In this document: piece after piece, positions 53,056 through 62,073 of the stretch
Position numbering within the stretch: the stretch's first letter is position 1
How the letters are laid out: each line of letters opens with the position of its first letter
NCBI GenBank assembly: GCA_963727545.1
Contig: CAVSGS010000020.1
Span: forward strand, 62,001 to 126,000
From: Flexifilum sp963727545
GTDB taxonomy: Bacteria; Chloroflexota; Anaerolineae; Aggregatilineales; Phototrophicaceae
Direction: 5' to 3'
DNA length: 64,000 nt
The notes under the pieces: model-generated
What the model saw: only the letters and a program-made list of their open reading frames with translations
Database searches by the model: none
Told to the model about the DNA's origin: nothing
Translations under genes and position numbers: made by a program

Positions 53056-54315
53056 TTACGCGGCGTGCCGGATCCTCCGCCGGTGCGCGTGACCGCGCCA
53101 CGTCAGCAGCGAGGAGTCGACCAGCGGTCCCGCGATCAGCCGCAGCACCGCCCCCAGCCCCATCACCAGCAGCAGATTAACGCCGCCGCTCGCTAACGTA
53201 CTGCCGAGCATCGGACCGAGAAACAGCGCCAAGCCGATCACCTGATTATAGGCGACGGAATAGGTCGTCACTTCCTCGGCGGGCGTGTTTTCGACGAAGA
53301 AGGTGAATAAGCCGACGCCCGCGGCTGCCGTCCAACCACCGCCGGAGAAGATCGCCGCCAGCAGCGTCAGTTGCAGCGTCGGCGCGATCACAATGATCAG
53401 TGCCGAGATTGCCGTGCTGACCATCGCCACCGCGATCATCGGGCGCGTACCGATCTTACGGGCGACGCGCGGCGCGATCGTCGAGGCGAGCGCCCCTGCC
53501 GTCAGCTCGATCATGCCGAATAACGCCATATAGCCCTCGTTCGCGCCCATCTGGTTGACCAAATAGAGCGGCGTCACCGGGACGATGACGAAGAAGGCGA
53601 AATGGATCACCGCCGCGACGAAGCCAACGCGCAGAAATCCGCGCGAGCGCCACGGGTTCGTATGCGGCACCGGCGCAGCACTGGCGGCGACGGTCGGCAG
53701 TTCGCACGGCTCGTCAACGCGGATGCGCATACAATGCCAGAGACTCGCCAGCGCGAAGCAGAACGCCAGCACGAACATCACCTGATAATTCAGCGGAAAC
53801 GGCGCTTTTTCGAGCCACAAGCCAAATACCAACGCCCCGACGCCGACCGTGATGTTGAGCGCCAGCTGACGCCGACTGAGCAAGCTGGTCATCTGCTCCG
53901 GGTCAATCAACTCGCGCAGCACGACCGTAAAAGCGACGTTGGCGACGCCCTGCGGGATCGCCGGGATCGCCACCGAGAGGATCAACCACAACGGCTGCCA
54001 GCGCACCGGTAGGAAGGGCGCCAGCGCCGGTAATAGGAACAAAAAGCGCATCAGCAGACCGGGCCAGAACAACGCCCGCACCGGATTGCCATAGCGACGT
54101 CGCCACCACGCACTCAGCGAGGCGGAACCGAGCAAAATCAACGCGGGCAGCGACGAAATCCAGCCGAGATCAGCCGGAGTCGCGCCAAGACGGATGGCGT
54201 AGACGGAGAGGAAACGCGAAGTTGCTGCTGCCGCGAGACCAAACCACGCAATATCCATGACGAAGTGATGAAAATTCGCCTGTTCGGAGGTTTTTATCTG
54301 TGTTTGTGCCGCCAT
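53056..54315 (-). CDS. Major facilitator superfamily transporter
   Basis: About 12 predicted helices fill 419 residues. The inter-domain and loop motifs SLSAWWRRRYGNPVRALFWP and RVARKIGTRPMIAVAMV resemble MFS loop 2-3 and 8-9 signatures. The N-terminal FHHFVMDIAWFGLAAAATSRFL is shared with an uncharacterised Chloroflexota MFS group. The substrate is unknown. ATG 54315 is preferred, although the frame opens at GTG 54336. It is convergent with the SH3-like gene. Confidence 0.85.
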   Translation of the reverse strand: MAAQTQIKTSEQANFHHFVMDIAWFGLAAAATSRFLSVYAIRLGATPADLGWISSLPALILLGSASLSAWWRRRYGNPVRALFWPGLLMRFLFLLPALAPFLPVRWQPLWLILSVAIPAIPQGVANVAFTVVLRELIDPEQMTSLLSRRQLALNITVGVGALVFGLWLEKAPFPLNYQVMFVLAFCFALASLWHCMRIRVDEPCELPTVAASAAPVPHTNPWRSRGFLRVGFVAAVIHFAFFVIVPVTPLYLVNQMGANEGYMALFGMIELTAGALASTIAPRVARKIGTRPMIAVAMVSTAISALIIVIAPTLQLTLLAAIFSGGGWTAAAGVGLFTFFVENTPAEEVTTYSVAYNQVIGLALFLGPMLGSTLASGGVNLLLVMGLGAVLRLIAGPLVDSSLLTWRGHAHRRRIRHAA

Positions 54316-54721
54316 TCTAGGGGAGTTTGAACTCACTTTCCGCGAAGCAACTAGACGTCAACTCAACGCTATAGCGAGGTTCAGACGAACGCAATCAGTC
54401 CGCTCTTGATGGACATAGTTCAATGCGTCGTGATCCGTTCGCATGGTACAGTATGAACTCAGGAAATCGTTTACAGCTCTTCCGGAAGAATAGCACAGAA
54501 GCGTAAGTTGTCTAGTGGGTTTTTCCCTACGATCTGCCAACTCTTCACGTATGATTGCGCCAAGAATTTATGGCTAATCGCTTGAATTCGGAACATCCGG
54601 CTGCGGATGGTGTTAATTAAGCTATTGGGGTTGAATGCGGGCGCGAATCGGCGCAAATTCATTCATTTTTCACCCCGGATCGTTTATAATCATTACGGAT
54701 CACCATACAGAGGAGGACGTG
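54316..54721. other. Divergent intergenic region, MFS gene / bactofilin gene
   Basis: No gene is seen. TATAAT at 54685-54690, with a weak TTCATT 17 bp upstream, is a candidate bactofilin promoter close to the ribosome site GAGGAGG. Confidence 0.45.
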
Positions 54722-55348
54722 ATGTCGATTTTCGGCAATCGTCGCCAAGCAGAGACGCCGCCAGTACCAACGCCGAAACAAACACCGGTCGTGACACCCC
54801 AAGCACCAGTCGGTTTCGAGACGGTGCTCGGTACGAATAGTACGCTAGAGGGACACCTCAACAGCAATGCCAACGTGCGGCTGGACGGTACGTTCACGGG
54901 TACGCTGGAAATTGGCGGAAATGTACTCGTCGGCGAAACGGCACAGATTAACGCCGACATCAACGCGAAGAATATTTCGATTGCCGGGGCAGTTCGCGGC
55001 AACGTGAATGGTAAGAAGGTTCAGTTGCTCCGCACCGGACGGATCTGGGGCGATATTCGCGCCACCGCTTTGACCACCGAGGAAGGCGCTTTTATCGACG
55101 GCAAGATCACGATGGTCAGTCCGCAAGCTCCGACTCCCGAACCGGAAGTCGAAGACACCGCCGCGAACGTCGGTGCCGAGGATCAGCCGGTTGATGAACC
55201 TGCCACCGGCGAGGACGATCTGGTCGAGAATATCTCCGAGGGTCACGAAGCGGAGTTGACCGTCGGCGGGGACTGGACGGAAGGTCAGACCAGCGGGGAC
55301 GACACCGAATCGACTGACGCCGATGACGAGCCACGCCAATCAACCTAA
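54722..55348 (+). CDS. Bactofilin family protein
   Basis: The central bactofilin beta-helix (about 40-130) shows the repeating pattern of the family: TVLGTNSTLEGHLNSNANVR, LDGTFTGTLEIGGNVLVGE, IAGAVRGNVNGKKVQL and TGRIWGDIRATALTTEEGAF. An N-terminal Pro/Thr region and a long acidic C-terminal tail flank it. Bactofilins polymerise into cytoskeletal scaffolds for shape or envelope enzymes. ATG 54722 (MSIFGNRRQ) is set by the GAGGAGG site. The product is 208 residues. Confidence 0.93.
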   Translation: MSIFGNRRQAETPPVPTPKQTPVVTPQAPVGFETVLGTNSTLEGHLNSNANVRLDGTFTGTLEIGGNVLVGETAQINADINAKNISIAGAVRGNVNGKKVQLLRTGRIWGDIRATALTTEEGAFIDGKITMVSPQAPTPEPEVEDTAANVGAEDQPVDEPATGEDDLVENISEGHEAELTVGGDWTEGQTSGDDTESTDADDEPRQST

Positions 55349-55473
55349 GTGCCTCTTAAGGCAACGCTAACGCTAGTCACAGCGACTTCGGTCGTTATAT
55401 AATACTAAGCGGGTGTCACCGCGACACAGCACCGTTTTGTCGATCGCAACGGCTTGCCGAGGAACAACACTAC

Positions 55474-55948
55474 ATGATCAAGGTCCTATTCGTTTGCATG
55501 GGAAACATTTGTCGTTCGCCCATGGCTGAGGCGATTTTTCAGCACATGGTCAATCAAGCAGGATTAGAAGCCGAATTCTACGTTGACTCTGCTGGTACAG
55601 GCGGTTGGCACGTCGGCGAGCAGGCACATCCCGGCACGCTTGACGTGCTTGAACGGCACGATATCCCTTACGACGGGCGGGCGCGCCAGCTTGAGCGCCG
55701 CGATCTCGACGATTTCGACTACGTCTTAGCGATGGATCGTGCCAACCTGTCTTTCATTCTGCGCAATTCCAGCAACTTTCCCGCCGAAGTAAGCTTGTTT
55801 CTCACTTTTGCGCAAGAACGCGGGCTGGTCAACATCAACGAAGTACCTGATCCGTATTACGACAACAAGTTTGATGACACCTACGAACTTAGTCACACGC
55901 GGTTGCGCTGCCCTACTGGATCACATCCGGCTCGCCGAAAGCGTTTAG
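55474..55948 (+). pseudogene. Low-molecular-weight protein-tyrosine phosphatase, one frameshift near 3' end
   Basis: The P-loop VCMGNICRSPMAEAIF (Cys8) and the general-acid motif VPDPYYDN are intact in a LMW-PTP protein. The frame shifts at about 55891: dropping one base there turns YELSHTRL into YELVTRGCAALLDHIRLAE, the normal family end, with TAG at 55946-55948 and about 157 residues. Read as given, the frame runs on to 56007 with an unrelated tail and would overlap the convergent gene by 60 bp. The corrected end overlaps it by only 4 bp, which supports the correction. It dephosphorylates tyrosine kinases of polysaccharide export in many bacteria. Confidence 0.85.
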
Positions 55949-56373
55949 CCCCGCTGCTGTCGATTTTCAGCCCGCTGATCGAGCAGTTCGTCCAGCGACG
56001 CGGTTAAGTCGCGCTTCGTCTTGCCTTCGCGTTCGTCCAGACGGCGCTGCAAGTAAGCCGCTTCGTCGTCGTCCAAATCGTCGACCATCCGGTCGATCAT
56101 GCTGTACATGTCCAAGCCATCCACGCCGCGCTTGCCTTTGTCCGCCGTCGTTGGATTGAGTCGCATCAAGGTCAACCACACCACCGCCACCGCGATCAAC
56201 ACAACCGGCAGCGCGGCGATCAACCCGATCACACGGACGTTGTTCACCGGCTCGACCATCATCAGAATACCGATCGCAAACAGGCTGGCGACGCCAATCA
56301 CCAGCAGTTTCAGCGCGCGCAGCCGGGGCGAGCGACTCGGAGTACGCTCGTCGTCAACAAACACGGGAAACAT
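55945..56373 (-). CDS. Membrane protein with two helices, unknown function
   Basis: The 142-residue protein has two adjacent helices (LLVIGVASLFAIGILMMV, VIGLIAALPVVLIAVAVVWL). A cytoplasmic charged C-terminal region follows (SMIDRMVDDLDDDEAAYLQR, TASLDELLDQRAENRQ). The AAYLQRRLDER phrase recalls short helical domains in Chloroflexota membrane proteins. ATG 56373 has AAAGGC upstream. It lies 72 bp after the next membrane gene on the same strand. Confidence 0.65.
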   Translation of the reverse strand: MFPVFVDDERTPSRSPRLRALKLLVIGVASLFAIGILMMVEPVNNVRVIGLIAALPVVLIAVAVVWLTLMRLNPTTADKGKRGVDGLDMYSMIDRMVDDLDDDEAAYLQRRLDEREGKTKRDLTASLDELLDQRAENRQQRG

Positions 56374-56445
56374 GGATTTTGCCTTTCTGCATCGCAACCG
56401 CACACGTTAACCACTTATACGCAAATTGCCAACCTGCCGTTGCAA

Positions 56446-57030
56446 TTATTCGTTGAGCAGGGGTTGATCCTCAGGGGCTTTCTTCGTGGTCGCGCGGGTG
56501 GACGGAGTGCGCGCGGTGGTTGACTTGCTCGACTTGCTTTCGCTCAATTTCTTGGGCGGTTTCGGCTTCGCCTTGAGCGTCTTTTGCACCTCGTCGATCA
56601 GAATCTCGCTGTTGAGCAGGTCGCCGCGCATCGGGATGTACAAGTACGCCGCAAACGGGATCATCAATAGGGCGAACAGCGCATTGCCGTTAGCGATCAT
56701 CGTTGCCGCGACCAGCGCCAGCCCGCCGAACACGACGAGCTGCCCCTCTTTCGAGCTGCCATTCGGCACGCTGCCCCGGATGATCGTCACGCCGCTCTGT
56801 CGCTCGACCTTCGCGTTCAAGGTCGTGCGCCGCGCGAACTTGCCGATCACCGGCGTCGAAATGCCGAGGCTGAACGCGCCGCCTTTCTCGACCCAACCGT
56901 CGAGCGCCGGGCGCGTGCTCGTCCCCTTTGCCTGCATTCGCGCATTGATCGCCGTCATACACTGCGCGACCGTTTTTTCACTGTAAAGCACAAACCGCAC
57001 GAACTCATCCCCTCGCTTCGTCGTCAGCAT
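56446..57030 (-). CDS. Membrane protein, unknown function
   Basis: The 194-residue protein begins with a soluble region (FVRFVLYSEKTVAQCMTAIN). Two helices follow (GQLVVFGGLALVAATMIA, ALFALLMIPFAAYLYIPM). The C-terminus is a Lys/Ser/Thr-rich tail. The soluble half with its repeated GWVEKGGAFSLGISTPVIGK pattern looks conserved, but no function is known. It is probably co-transcribed with the next minus-strand membrane gene. Confidence 0.65.
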   Translation of the reverse strand: MLTTKRGDEFVRFVLYSEKTVAQCMTAINARMQAKGTSTRPALDGWVEKGGAFSLGISTPVIGKFARRTTLNAKVERQSGVTIIRGSVPNGSSKEGQLVVFGGLALVAATMIANGNALFALLMIPFAAYLYIPMRGDLLNSEILIDEVQKTLKAKPKPPKKLSESKSSKSTTARTPSTRATTKKAPEDQPLLNE

Positions 57031-57243
57031 CGATTATACTCAGCATTCGGCGGCGAACCAACGCGCGCCCCCCTGAAAGCGGGGCTGTTAAAGTCTCAGC
57101 CAGCCCCTAGAATCAAAGTGGGGATGCGTTCGATTGCCTTTTCGCCAACGATCATGACAGCGGTGTTTGCGCTGAATCCGGCTAAATCTAACCGAGCGTT
57201 CAGGCAAACTTCTGCTAGACTAGAGTCAAAGTGAGGAGCATTG

Positions 57244-58077
57244 ATGAAACGATTAGCGCTGTTCATTCTCCCGATACTCTTATTCGCGGCTTGCCGATCA
57301 GCCGGAGGCACCCAAACCCAGTCAGTCGACTTGCCCTACCCGGACACTGCCCCGGTAACGCTGAACCTCGATACCAGCGCCGGAACGATCACGGTCAATG
57401 CCGCCAATTCGTCGGGTGTCGCCGGCACGCTCTCGACCAATGTCGGCGCGTGGGTTGCGCAGAGTAGCAGCAGCGGCAGCACCATCTCGATCCGGCAGGG
57501 ACGTTCCTCTGCCGACGTGATCCCCGATGCCGCTAATACGTGGGATTTGCAGGTCGGTCGCGACAAGCCCTTGATCATCAACCAGACCAATACCACTGCC
57601 GACACGATCCTCAATCTCGGCGGCTTGGCGCTCTCGGCGCTCAACGCCACGGCGACGACCGGCAACTACACCGTCAGCTACAACACGCCCAACCCGGCAG
57701 ACGATGGCGGCACGGCGTCGTTCAGCCTGACCAACGGCAATTTCGCGGCGTCCGGCTTGTCCAACAGCCACTTGAGCAGCCTCAACGTGACCACGTCCGG
57801 CGGCGACGTCCAACTGACATTCGACGGCACGGCGATTCCCCAATCCATGAACGTCCGCATCGAAACGACGTCGGGCAGCGTGCTGCTCAAGATACCGTCA
57901 ACCGCTGCGGCACAGGTCATCTACCGGACGAGCAGCGGCGCGCTCTTGGAAACGGATCCGCAGTACCAGAAGGTCAACGACATCACCTATACGGTCGGCG
58001 ACACTTCCGGTGCTACGCCGCGCCTCAACATCGAGATCCGCACCGTCGTCGGCGATCTTCGTCTCGCCGGGGCTTAA
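57244..58077 (+). CDS. Lipoprotein with DUF4097-like beta-helix
   Basis: The signal MKRLALFILPILLFAAC has a lipobox (FAAC, Cys17), so the mature protein is lipid-anchored. The body shows repeating beta-strand patterns (LNLDTSAGTITVNAANSSG, LNVTTSGGDVQLTFDGTAIP, VRIETTSGSVLLKIPSTAAA) as in LiaF/DUF4097-type adhesin-like beta-helices. AGGAG precedes ATG 57244. The next gene starts 21 bp downstream, so they may form an operon. The role is unknown. Confidence 0.75.
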   Translation: MKRLALFILPILLFAACRSAGGTQTQSVDLPYPDTAPVTLNLDTSAGTITVNAANSSGVAGTLSTNVGAWVAQSSSSGSTISIRQGRSSADVIPDAANTWDLQVGRDKPLIINQTNTTADTILNLGGLALSALNATATTGNYTVSYNTPNPADDGGTASFSLTNGNFAASGLSNSHLSSLNVTTSGGDVQLTFDGTAIPQSMNVRIETTSGSVLLKIPSTAAAQVIYRTSSGALLETDPQYQKVNDITYTVGDTSGATPRLNIEIRTVVGDLRLAGA

Positions 58078-58098
58078 GCATACAGGAGTTTTGACTTC

Positions 58099-58722
58099 AT
58101 GCTCTACGACATCACACGCACTGTTTCCGCGCAAACCGCCGTCTTTCCCGGCGACACGGCTTACAGCGTCAAACCCAATTGGCAGTTAAGCGAGGGTGCG
58201 CCGGTCAACTTGACCACCATCACGACGACGCCCCACGTCGGCACCCACGCCGACGCCTATTACCACTACATCGCCGACGGAGCGCATCCCGCCGCCATGC
58301 CGCTAGAGCCGTATATCGGGCGCGCGCGCGTCGTCACCGTCAGCAAACGCAGTGGCGAGCTAACCCTCGATGACTTCCGCGCCGCCGACCTCGAAGGCGT
58401 CGAGCGCCTGCTGATCCACTCGTGGGTCAGCGACGTGCCCGACGATCAATGGACGACCGATTTTCCTTACGTGGGCGTACCCTTGATCGAGGCGCTGGCA
58501 CTGCGCGGCGTCGTGCTGATCGGCGTGGACGTGTCGTCGGTCGATCACATCAGCAGCGGGACGCTGCCCGGTCACAAGGCGTTTTATCGTCTGGGGCTGG
58601 TCAATTTGGAGAACTTGATGCTGCGCGGCGTTCCGGATGGCGATTACGACCTCGCCGCCCTGCCGCTCAAGCTGGATGCCGCCTGCGGCTCGCCGGTGCG
58701 GGCGGTGCTGCGCACGTTGTAA
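58099..58722 (+). CDS. Cyclase family metal hydrolase (kynurenine formamidase-like)
   Basis: The metal-binding motif TTPHVGTHADAYYHY (His46, His50, Asp52, His56) and the C-terminal LDAACGSPVRAVLR place this 207-residue protein in the cyclase superfamily. That group includes arylformamidase (KynB), which opens N-formylkynurenine, and isatin hydrolases. FPGDTAYSVKPNW at the start also fits KynB. No other tryptophan-degradation gene is nearby, so the substrate remains open. Confidence 0.8.
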   Translation: MLYDITRTVSAQTAVFPGDTAYSVKPNWQLSEGAPVNLTTITTTPHVGTHADAYYHYIADGAHPAAMPLEPYIGRARVVTVSKRSGELTLDDFRAADLEGVERLLIHSWVSDVPDDQWTTDFPYVGVPLIEALALRGVVLIGVDVSSVDHISSGTLPGHKAFYRLGLVNLENLMLRGVPDGDYDLAALPLKLDAACGSPVRAVLRTL

Positions 58723-58728
58723 AGTAAT

Positions 58729-58744
58729 GCACGCCTAGGCGTGC
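58729..58744. terminator. Perfect palindrome after the cyclase gene
   Basis: GCACGCCTAGGCGTGC is a perfect 16-bp palindrome 6 bp after the stop. It would form a stem, but no T-run follows. Confidence 0.45.
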
Positions 58745-58819
58745 GCCCGTTAGCGAGGCAGACACAAACAACCAAAAGTTGTACGCCTGCCACTACGAGG
58801 TGTTGTAAGGGGGGAGACG

Positions 58820-59119
58820 ATGCAAAATCCAGTGGCGGTGCTGTTGTTCCTACTTTTCGGCTTGATCCTGCTTTTCACTTACGTAGCGATCCGCCGTCGC
58901 TGGGGGTCACCGATCTTGATCGCCGCATTCGGCATCCTCGGCAGCGTGATCGTGATGACGCTCACCGGGTTAGCGCAGAACACCACCTTCTATCAAGCCT
59001 TGTTCACCGGCTTGATCGTCGGTGGTCTGTTCAGCATCGGCATTTTGGCGATGGCGTGGTACTTCAGCACGAACGAGCGCCGTCAGCAAGCGGGACAGTA
59101 TCCCGCCGACAAGGGCTAA
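58820..59119 (+). CDS. Small membrane protein, three helices
   Basis: The 99-residue protein has helices at VAVLLFLLFGLILLFTYVAI, LIAAFGILGSVIVMTLTGL and GLIVGGLFSIGILAMAWYF. It ends in a short polar tail. GGGGGGAGACG precedes ATG 58820. It resembles DUF-type tri-helical proteins of unknown role. Family A repeats follow. Confidence 0.65.
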   Translation: MQNPVAVLLFLLFGLILLFTYVAIRRRWGSPILIAAFGILGSVIVMTLTGLAQNTTFYQALFTGLIVGGLFSIGILAMAWYFSTNERRQQAGQYPADKG

Positions 59120-59131
59120 CGCAATCTCCAC

Positions 59132-59263
59132 GGAGGGGCAGGTTTAAAACCTGCCCCTACTCATTACCCCATATCACCGGGATGTAGGGGCGTTCAATTG
59201 AACGCCCTCCTTCTGCCTCAATTGGAGTTGTCTCTGTAGGGGCGCACGGCGGTGCGCCCCTAC
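59132..59263. repeat. Three family A palindromic repeats in tandem (A6-A8)
   Basis: A6 (59132-59160) has AGGGGCAGGTTT/AAACCTGCCCCT arms. A7 (59184-59210) has GGGCGTTCAA/TTGAACGCCC arms. A8 (59236-59263) is identical to A3. All lie in the 164-bp gap between two convergent genes. Confidence 0.85.
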
Positions 59264-59283
59264 GAAAACAAATCTCGGATGAA

Positions 59284-61342
59284 CTAATCCGTGCTCACAA
59301 TCACGATGCCGTAGCGCCCGGCTCCCTCGTAGCGTTCCGCTTCGACCGTGTACAACCCATCGACCGGCAGCTGTACCTGCCGAATTTGCGAGTTGACGTC
59401 CAGTTCGGGATCGTAGGCGTCGTCGTTGTAGGCGAGTAAACTGCCGTCCGGCTTGAGCAGTCGCAGCGCCGGGTCGAGCGTGCCGGACTCGGTCATCATC
59501 GTCAGCGTGAGCACGTCGCCCTGCCTGCCCGCGAAGGTCCAGCGCTGCACCGGGAACACGTCCTGCAACCGCCCCTCGATGTGCGTCACCCCGTCGCCGC
59601 TCAGCGTGACCGCCTGATCGCTGCTGATGCCGAGGGTGTAGGTGCCGCTCCCCTGCCGCCACTCAACGCTGATCGTGTAAATGCCGGTTTGCGGCAGCGT
59701 CTTGTCGGCGATCTGCGCATCGTAGACCCCGAATAAATCAACGCCCAATTGGTCGTCGTTGTAATCGACCTCGCTGCCGTCGGGCGCGGTCAAGCGCAGC
59801 GCCATGTCTAGCCCAACCTCGTATTCGTTCGTCCGGGCGAGGTCAACTGCCGAAAGCGTGACCGTCTCGCCCGCCGTGCCCGCGTAGGTCCACGTCTGCT
59901 GCGGTGCGGCTTCGCTGAGTGCGCCCTGCACCGGGACGCCCAGCGCCAGCGCCTCGTTACCCAATCGATCCGGCGGGACGTGCGTGCTCCGTGCCGCGAT
60001 CGCGCCCTCGCCCCGCGCGACGTACAGCGTCCCATCCGCGCCGAAAGCCAGCGCGCGCGGTTCGGCATCTTCGGCGAAGCGATCGATCACCGCGCCGGTC
60101 GAGTTCGAGCACCAGACTGCCTTGATCCTGCGTCGCCAGCACCAGATCGCCATTGGGGTTAGTCGCTGCGCCGCTGACGGTCGAGGGCGTGAGCGACTGC
60201 AACCAGAACTGCAAGTCCGCCGAGAGCTTATCCTCGATCACCTGCGAGACCGCGGCGCTCACGCTGCCGTCGATCAGCGACTTCAGCCACTCGATCACCC
60301 ACACCCGCCCCGCCCCGACCGTCACCAGTGGCGGGGCGCTGCCGTTGAAATTCAAGCTGACCATGCGGTTGCGCGGCGCGCCGAGGATGCGCAGCACGTA
60401 GCCCGAATCGGTCTTGTCGGTCGCGTAGATCGTGCCGTCGTCGCTCACGGCGAGGCTGAACGGTGCGCTGCCGCCGAAGCTGCCCACCGGATCAAGCCAC
60501 GTTCCGTCCGGCTGCATCCGCAGCACGCAGCGACAGACTCGATCGCTGACGTAGACCAGCCCGTCGCCATCGACGGCGATCCCGGTGGGCTGCGCCGGGT
60601 TCTCGAAATCGTAGTGGGCGACGTCAGAGCCGTCGCGCGCGTCGAGCACGTATATGCCGTTCGAGACGTCAAGCGCGTAGAGCCGATCCGCCGATGCCGC
60701 CAAGCCAACGATCACGCGGTCACTCGGCTCGCTGCGCCAAAGGGTATGATAAGTCGGCAGCACCGGCGGCAGCTTGGCACTGAAGACAATGCTGTTAATC
60801 ATCGCGTCCAGATCGTTACTGAAGCTTGCCTGATTTGCTGCTGCCGTCCGTCCGACGATGACCAGCACCCGGCTGTCCGGCAGCCGACCAACCCGCCCGA
60901 TCCCGACCTGCTGGCGATTCCCGCTGGCGGCATCGACGCGCAAGCTGCTGCGCCCATAGAGCGAATCCGCCCTGTAGTCGAGCGCCAGCAGCGACGCCGC
61001 CGCCAACTGATCGTTCAAGGCAGGGCGCAGCGCCTCGTCAGTGGTCGAGGCGGGCAGCACTTCCAGCGTGACCATCGCCTCGCCCCCGCCGAGCGTCAGC
61101 GTCAGCGCCGACTCGTCGCCACCGGGAACCGGCAGATCCCACCCGACCGGGTAGATCAGCGCGAGGTCGGCATCCGCCCACGCATAGGGCAGAAATCCCT
61201 GTCCCTGCGCGAAGACCGGCACGGTCAGCAAAAGCAATGCGGCGATCATCAATGTAGGGACAGGCAACCAAGGGTTGCACCATGCCTCGCCCCTACGGAC
61301 GACGCTCCATATCAATCGCCGCAATCCGTCAATCTTTGCCAA
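59284..61342 (-). pseudogene. Exported NHL-repeat/PPC-domain protein, one frameshift
   Basis: A signal segment (MIAALLLLTVPVFAQGQG) precedes an N-terminal domain. NHL/SMP30-like beta-propeller repeats follow (PTGIAVDGDGLVYVSDR, PFSLAVSDDGTIYATD, PRALAFGADGTLYVA). Two bacterial pre-peptidase C-terminal-like domains close the protein (QTWTYAGTAGETVTLSAV, QRWTFAGRQGDVLTLTM). The frame breaks at about 60100 between SLVLEL and TGAVIDRFAED. Joined, it has about 685 residues. TTG 61342 (AKIDGLRRLIWSVV) has GAGGTG upstream; ATG 61249 lacks one. With the longer start, family A repeat A9 (61254-61296) is translated inside the signal region. The Wzz-like gene ends 11 bp upstream. Confidence 0.7.
61254..61296. 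repeat. Family A-type repeat copy A9 overlapping a signal-peptide region
   Basis: GTAGGGACAGGCA and TGCCTCGCCCCTAC outer arms enclose a second hairpin, GCAACC/GGGTTGC. It sits between the best ribosome site and the hydrophobic signal core of the NHL/PPC gene, in a frame that stays open through it. Confidence 0.65.
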
Positions 61343-61353
61343 TTCCACTCACC

Positions 61354-62019
61354 TCACTTGCGCGGGATCGCGCCGACGACCGGCAAGCCGAGCGCCTCGA
61401 CGTCTTCCCGTCGTCGCAGCACCGGATCGAGGTAGTGCGCCAAAAACACCAGCCCGATCCCCGCCAGCAGCCCCAAGCCGATCTTGATCAGCGCACCGAA
61501 GCGGTCGGTCAGCGGCGGCGGGGCGGGCGTGATCGGCGTTTCGCTGAGCACGGTCACGCTGGCTGGTTCGCCGCCCAACTGCGGGAAGTAAGGTTGGCTG
61601 CGCGTTTGCAGCACCTTAACCACCGCATCGCTGATCGCCAGCAAGCCGTCGGCGGTCGGGTAGCTCAGGGTGATTTGCCCGACGCTGCGGGCGTTGTCCG
61701 CCGCGATGCCGAGCGCATCCGGGTTCAAGTCGGACACCAGTTCGCCGATCTCCTGCTTGAAGGTGCTGCCGCGCACCCAGTCAGTGAAGGCGTTGACCGT
61801 CAGTTCCGACGACAGCCAAATGTCCTGATAGTCGCCGTCCGCGCGCGGGATCGCGTCAAGCTGCTGCATCGCGCTGTAGCTGATCGTCTGAGTGAAGCCG
61901 CCGCTTGCCGCGCCCCGGTTGAGCAGGCTGGGCAGCGCCAGCGCCGCCGTGATCAGCACCGGGATGGCGATCAGCCACCACCAGCGCCGCAGGATTCGCA
62001 AAATCAGCAGTAATTCCAA
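61354..62019 (-). CDS. Wzz-like polysaccharide chain-length/co-polymerase protein
   Basis: Membrane helices at both ends (WWWLIAIPVLITAALALPSL and ALIKIGLGLLAGIGLVFLAHYL) flank an extracytoplasmic domain, the layout of Wzz/PCP proteins. The C-terminal VLRRREDVEALGLPVVGAIP is the usual juxtamembrane motif of the family. No kinase domain is fused. TTG 62019 is chosen because GGAGG lies 7 nt upstream, whereas the longer frame would include that site. Nearby GT4 and NHL/PPC genes suggest a surface-glycan context. Confidence 0.78.
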   Translation of the reverse strand: MELLLILRILRRWWWLIAIPVLITAALALPSLLNRGAASGGFTQTISYSAMQQLDAIPRADGDYQDIWLSSELTVNAFTDWVRGSTFKQEIGELVSDLNPDALGIAADNARSVGQITLSYPTADGLLAISDAVVKVLQTRSQPYFPQLGGEPASVTVLSETPITPAPPPLTDRFGALIKIGLGLLAGIGLVFLAHYLDPVLRRREDVEALGLPVVGAIPRK

Positions 62020-62073
62020 GCTCACACCTCCCAAAATCGGGGCTATTATAGTGTCAACCTAAGGAGATCGCAC

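Noticed and set aside
55474..55948. Second arsenate reductase
   Set aside because: It shares the fold and P-loop but lacks the relay Cys pair and has the DPYY motif of LMW tyrosine phosphatases.
59984..61435. 483-residue plus-strand open frame
   Set aside because: It is the complement of the NHL/PPC gene and reads as Arg/Ala/Gln-rich antisense sequence.
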